Shown one piece after another: positions 63,401 to 64,000 of a stretch of 64,000 nucleotides of DNA. The notes under the pieces were generated by a model that saw nothing but the letters and a program-made list of their open reading frames with translations, was not told where the DNA came from and made no database searches. Numbering within the stretch: position 1 is the stretch's first letter; each line of letters starts with the position of its first letter. The stretch is from Ustulina deusta (Eukaryota > Ascomycota > Sordariomycetes > Xylariales > Xylariaceae), in assembly GCA_023159155.1 (NCBI GenBank), contig JAJNNX010000080.1:62001-126000 (forward strand), given 5' to 3'. A program made the translations under genes and the position numbers.

Positions 63401-64000
63401 ATTAATTATATAATATTATAAAAATTTATATAAATTTTTTTAATATATTAAATATATAAATATTAAATAATATAAAATTATTTATTTTTAAATTTATAAT
63501 AATAATTAATAAATTTATAAGTATTAAGCATTGCTTTAATAATATTTACTACTTTTAAACTTAAAAAGTAATAAAATTAACTAATTAAAAATTAAACTAA
63601 TAATTTTATTTTTATATTAATAAATATTAAAACAATTAAAATATTTATTTTTTTGCTTTAGATTTTATATATAATGTTTTATAATATTTATTAATTAATA
63701 TATTATTACTAAAAATAATAATAAAAATTAAAATATAAAACTTTTTAATAATAAATATTAATAAAATAGTTATAAATTTTAATACTAAGTAATAATTGTT
63801 TAAATTAATCTGTTAAACCTAAAACATTTAAAAAATAATATATAATATAGCAACTTTTATATAAAAATAATATAAACTATAAACTAATAAAAAAAAACGC
63901 TTAATAGATTTTAAAATAAAAAATAAAGTTTTTTTAAAAAAGAAAAGTTTTGTAATATAAGTACTAACTACTAAATTAAACTTTTAATTAATTAGACTTT
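54421..64000. repeat. extreme A+T block, RIP-like, no genes
   Basis: From about 54420 to the window end the sequence is almost only A and T. No long open frame exists on either strand. The first part (to about 58130) still has scattered G and C, with small G+C islands at 57741-57775 and 57981-58032. The rest is nearly pure A/T. This is what repeat-induced point mutation (C to T on both strands) leaves from transposons; a centromeric or other heterochromatic segment would look similar. No coding relic of a transposase or reverse transcriptase could be recognised. Confidence 0.85.
58080..58130 (+). repeat. 11-nt tandem repeat in the A+T block
   Basis: The unit ATTATTTTTTG (variants ATTGTTTTTTG and ATTATTTTTTA) is repeated about five times, followed by a short TA run. 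It marks the change from the moderately to the extremely A+T-rich part. Confidence 0.65.

Noticed and set aside
54421..64000. mitochondrial DNA insert as the source of the A+T block
   Set aside because: No mitochondrial gene, tRNA or rRNA sequence is recognisable; RIP-type decay explains the composition better.
1..64000. CRISPR arrays, bacterial operons or insertion sequences
   Set aside because: The gene families, introns and spacing are those of a fungal nuclear genome; no spaced direct-repeat array was seen.

Overview
The window reads as nuclear DNA of a filamentous ascomycete, most likely a Sordariomycete. Genes are separated by long non-coding stretches. Introns are short (about 50-110 bp) with GT...CTAAC/CTGAC...AG signals. 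The families are typical of moulds: HET domain, PTH11-like rhodopsin, Dal5-type MFS, P450 and a BIM1-like copper protein. The last 9.6 kb is an extreme A+T block of the kind left by repeat-induced point mutation (RIP). The species cannot be named from this sequence. Gene models were built by hand: splice junctions were chosen so that phase and recognisable family sequence agree across each intron.

Layout. 2.05-5.64 kb (+): 1151-aa membrane-anchored protein with Tyr/Pro repeats and a long Ala/Ser-rich helical tail. 6.56-8.54 (-): Dal5-like MFS transporter. 11.27-12.58 (+): PTH11-like membrane protein. 13.54-15.11 (-) and 15.62-18.43 (+): divergent pair of a DUF7708-type protein and an AAA+ ATPase with a 4-nt micro-exon. 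18.4-23.2: gene desert with a GACT/GGCT inverted repeat. 23.19-23.92 (+): G+C-rich intronless gene with a deaminase zinc motif. 26.04-27.90 (-): cytochrome P450. 29.90-32.45 (-): arginyl-tRNA synthetase. 33.20-35.12 (-): ferric reductase. 37.96-38.82 (+): secreted copper-site protein with a GPI signal. 39.53-41.59 (+): HET protein. 42.16-42.67 (+): small secreted Ser/Thr-rich protein. 43.16-47.08 (-): pseudokinase fused to a trypsin-like protease. 48.79-49.06 (+): small Cys-rich protein. 51.56-52.31 (+): single-pass membrane protein with a Pro/Gly tail. 52.46-53.37 (-): CCC1/VIT-like metal transporter. 54.42-64.00: RIP-like A+T block with no genes.

How the genes may work together. No biosynthetic operon-like cluster is evident. 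Two loose themes stand out. First, conflict or self/non-self genes: DUF7708 protein, AAA+ protein, deaminase, HET protein and pseudokinase-protease. Second, metal handling: ferric reductase, BIM1-like protein and CCC1-like transporter. The most novel item is the 1193-aa pseudokinase-protease, assembled here from five exons. Its protease half carries a visible His/Asp/Ser triad, while its kinase half has lost the catalytic Asp. The isolated deaminase gene is the second most interesting.
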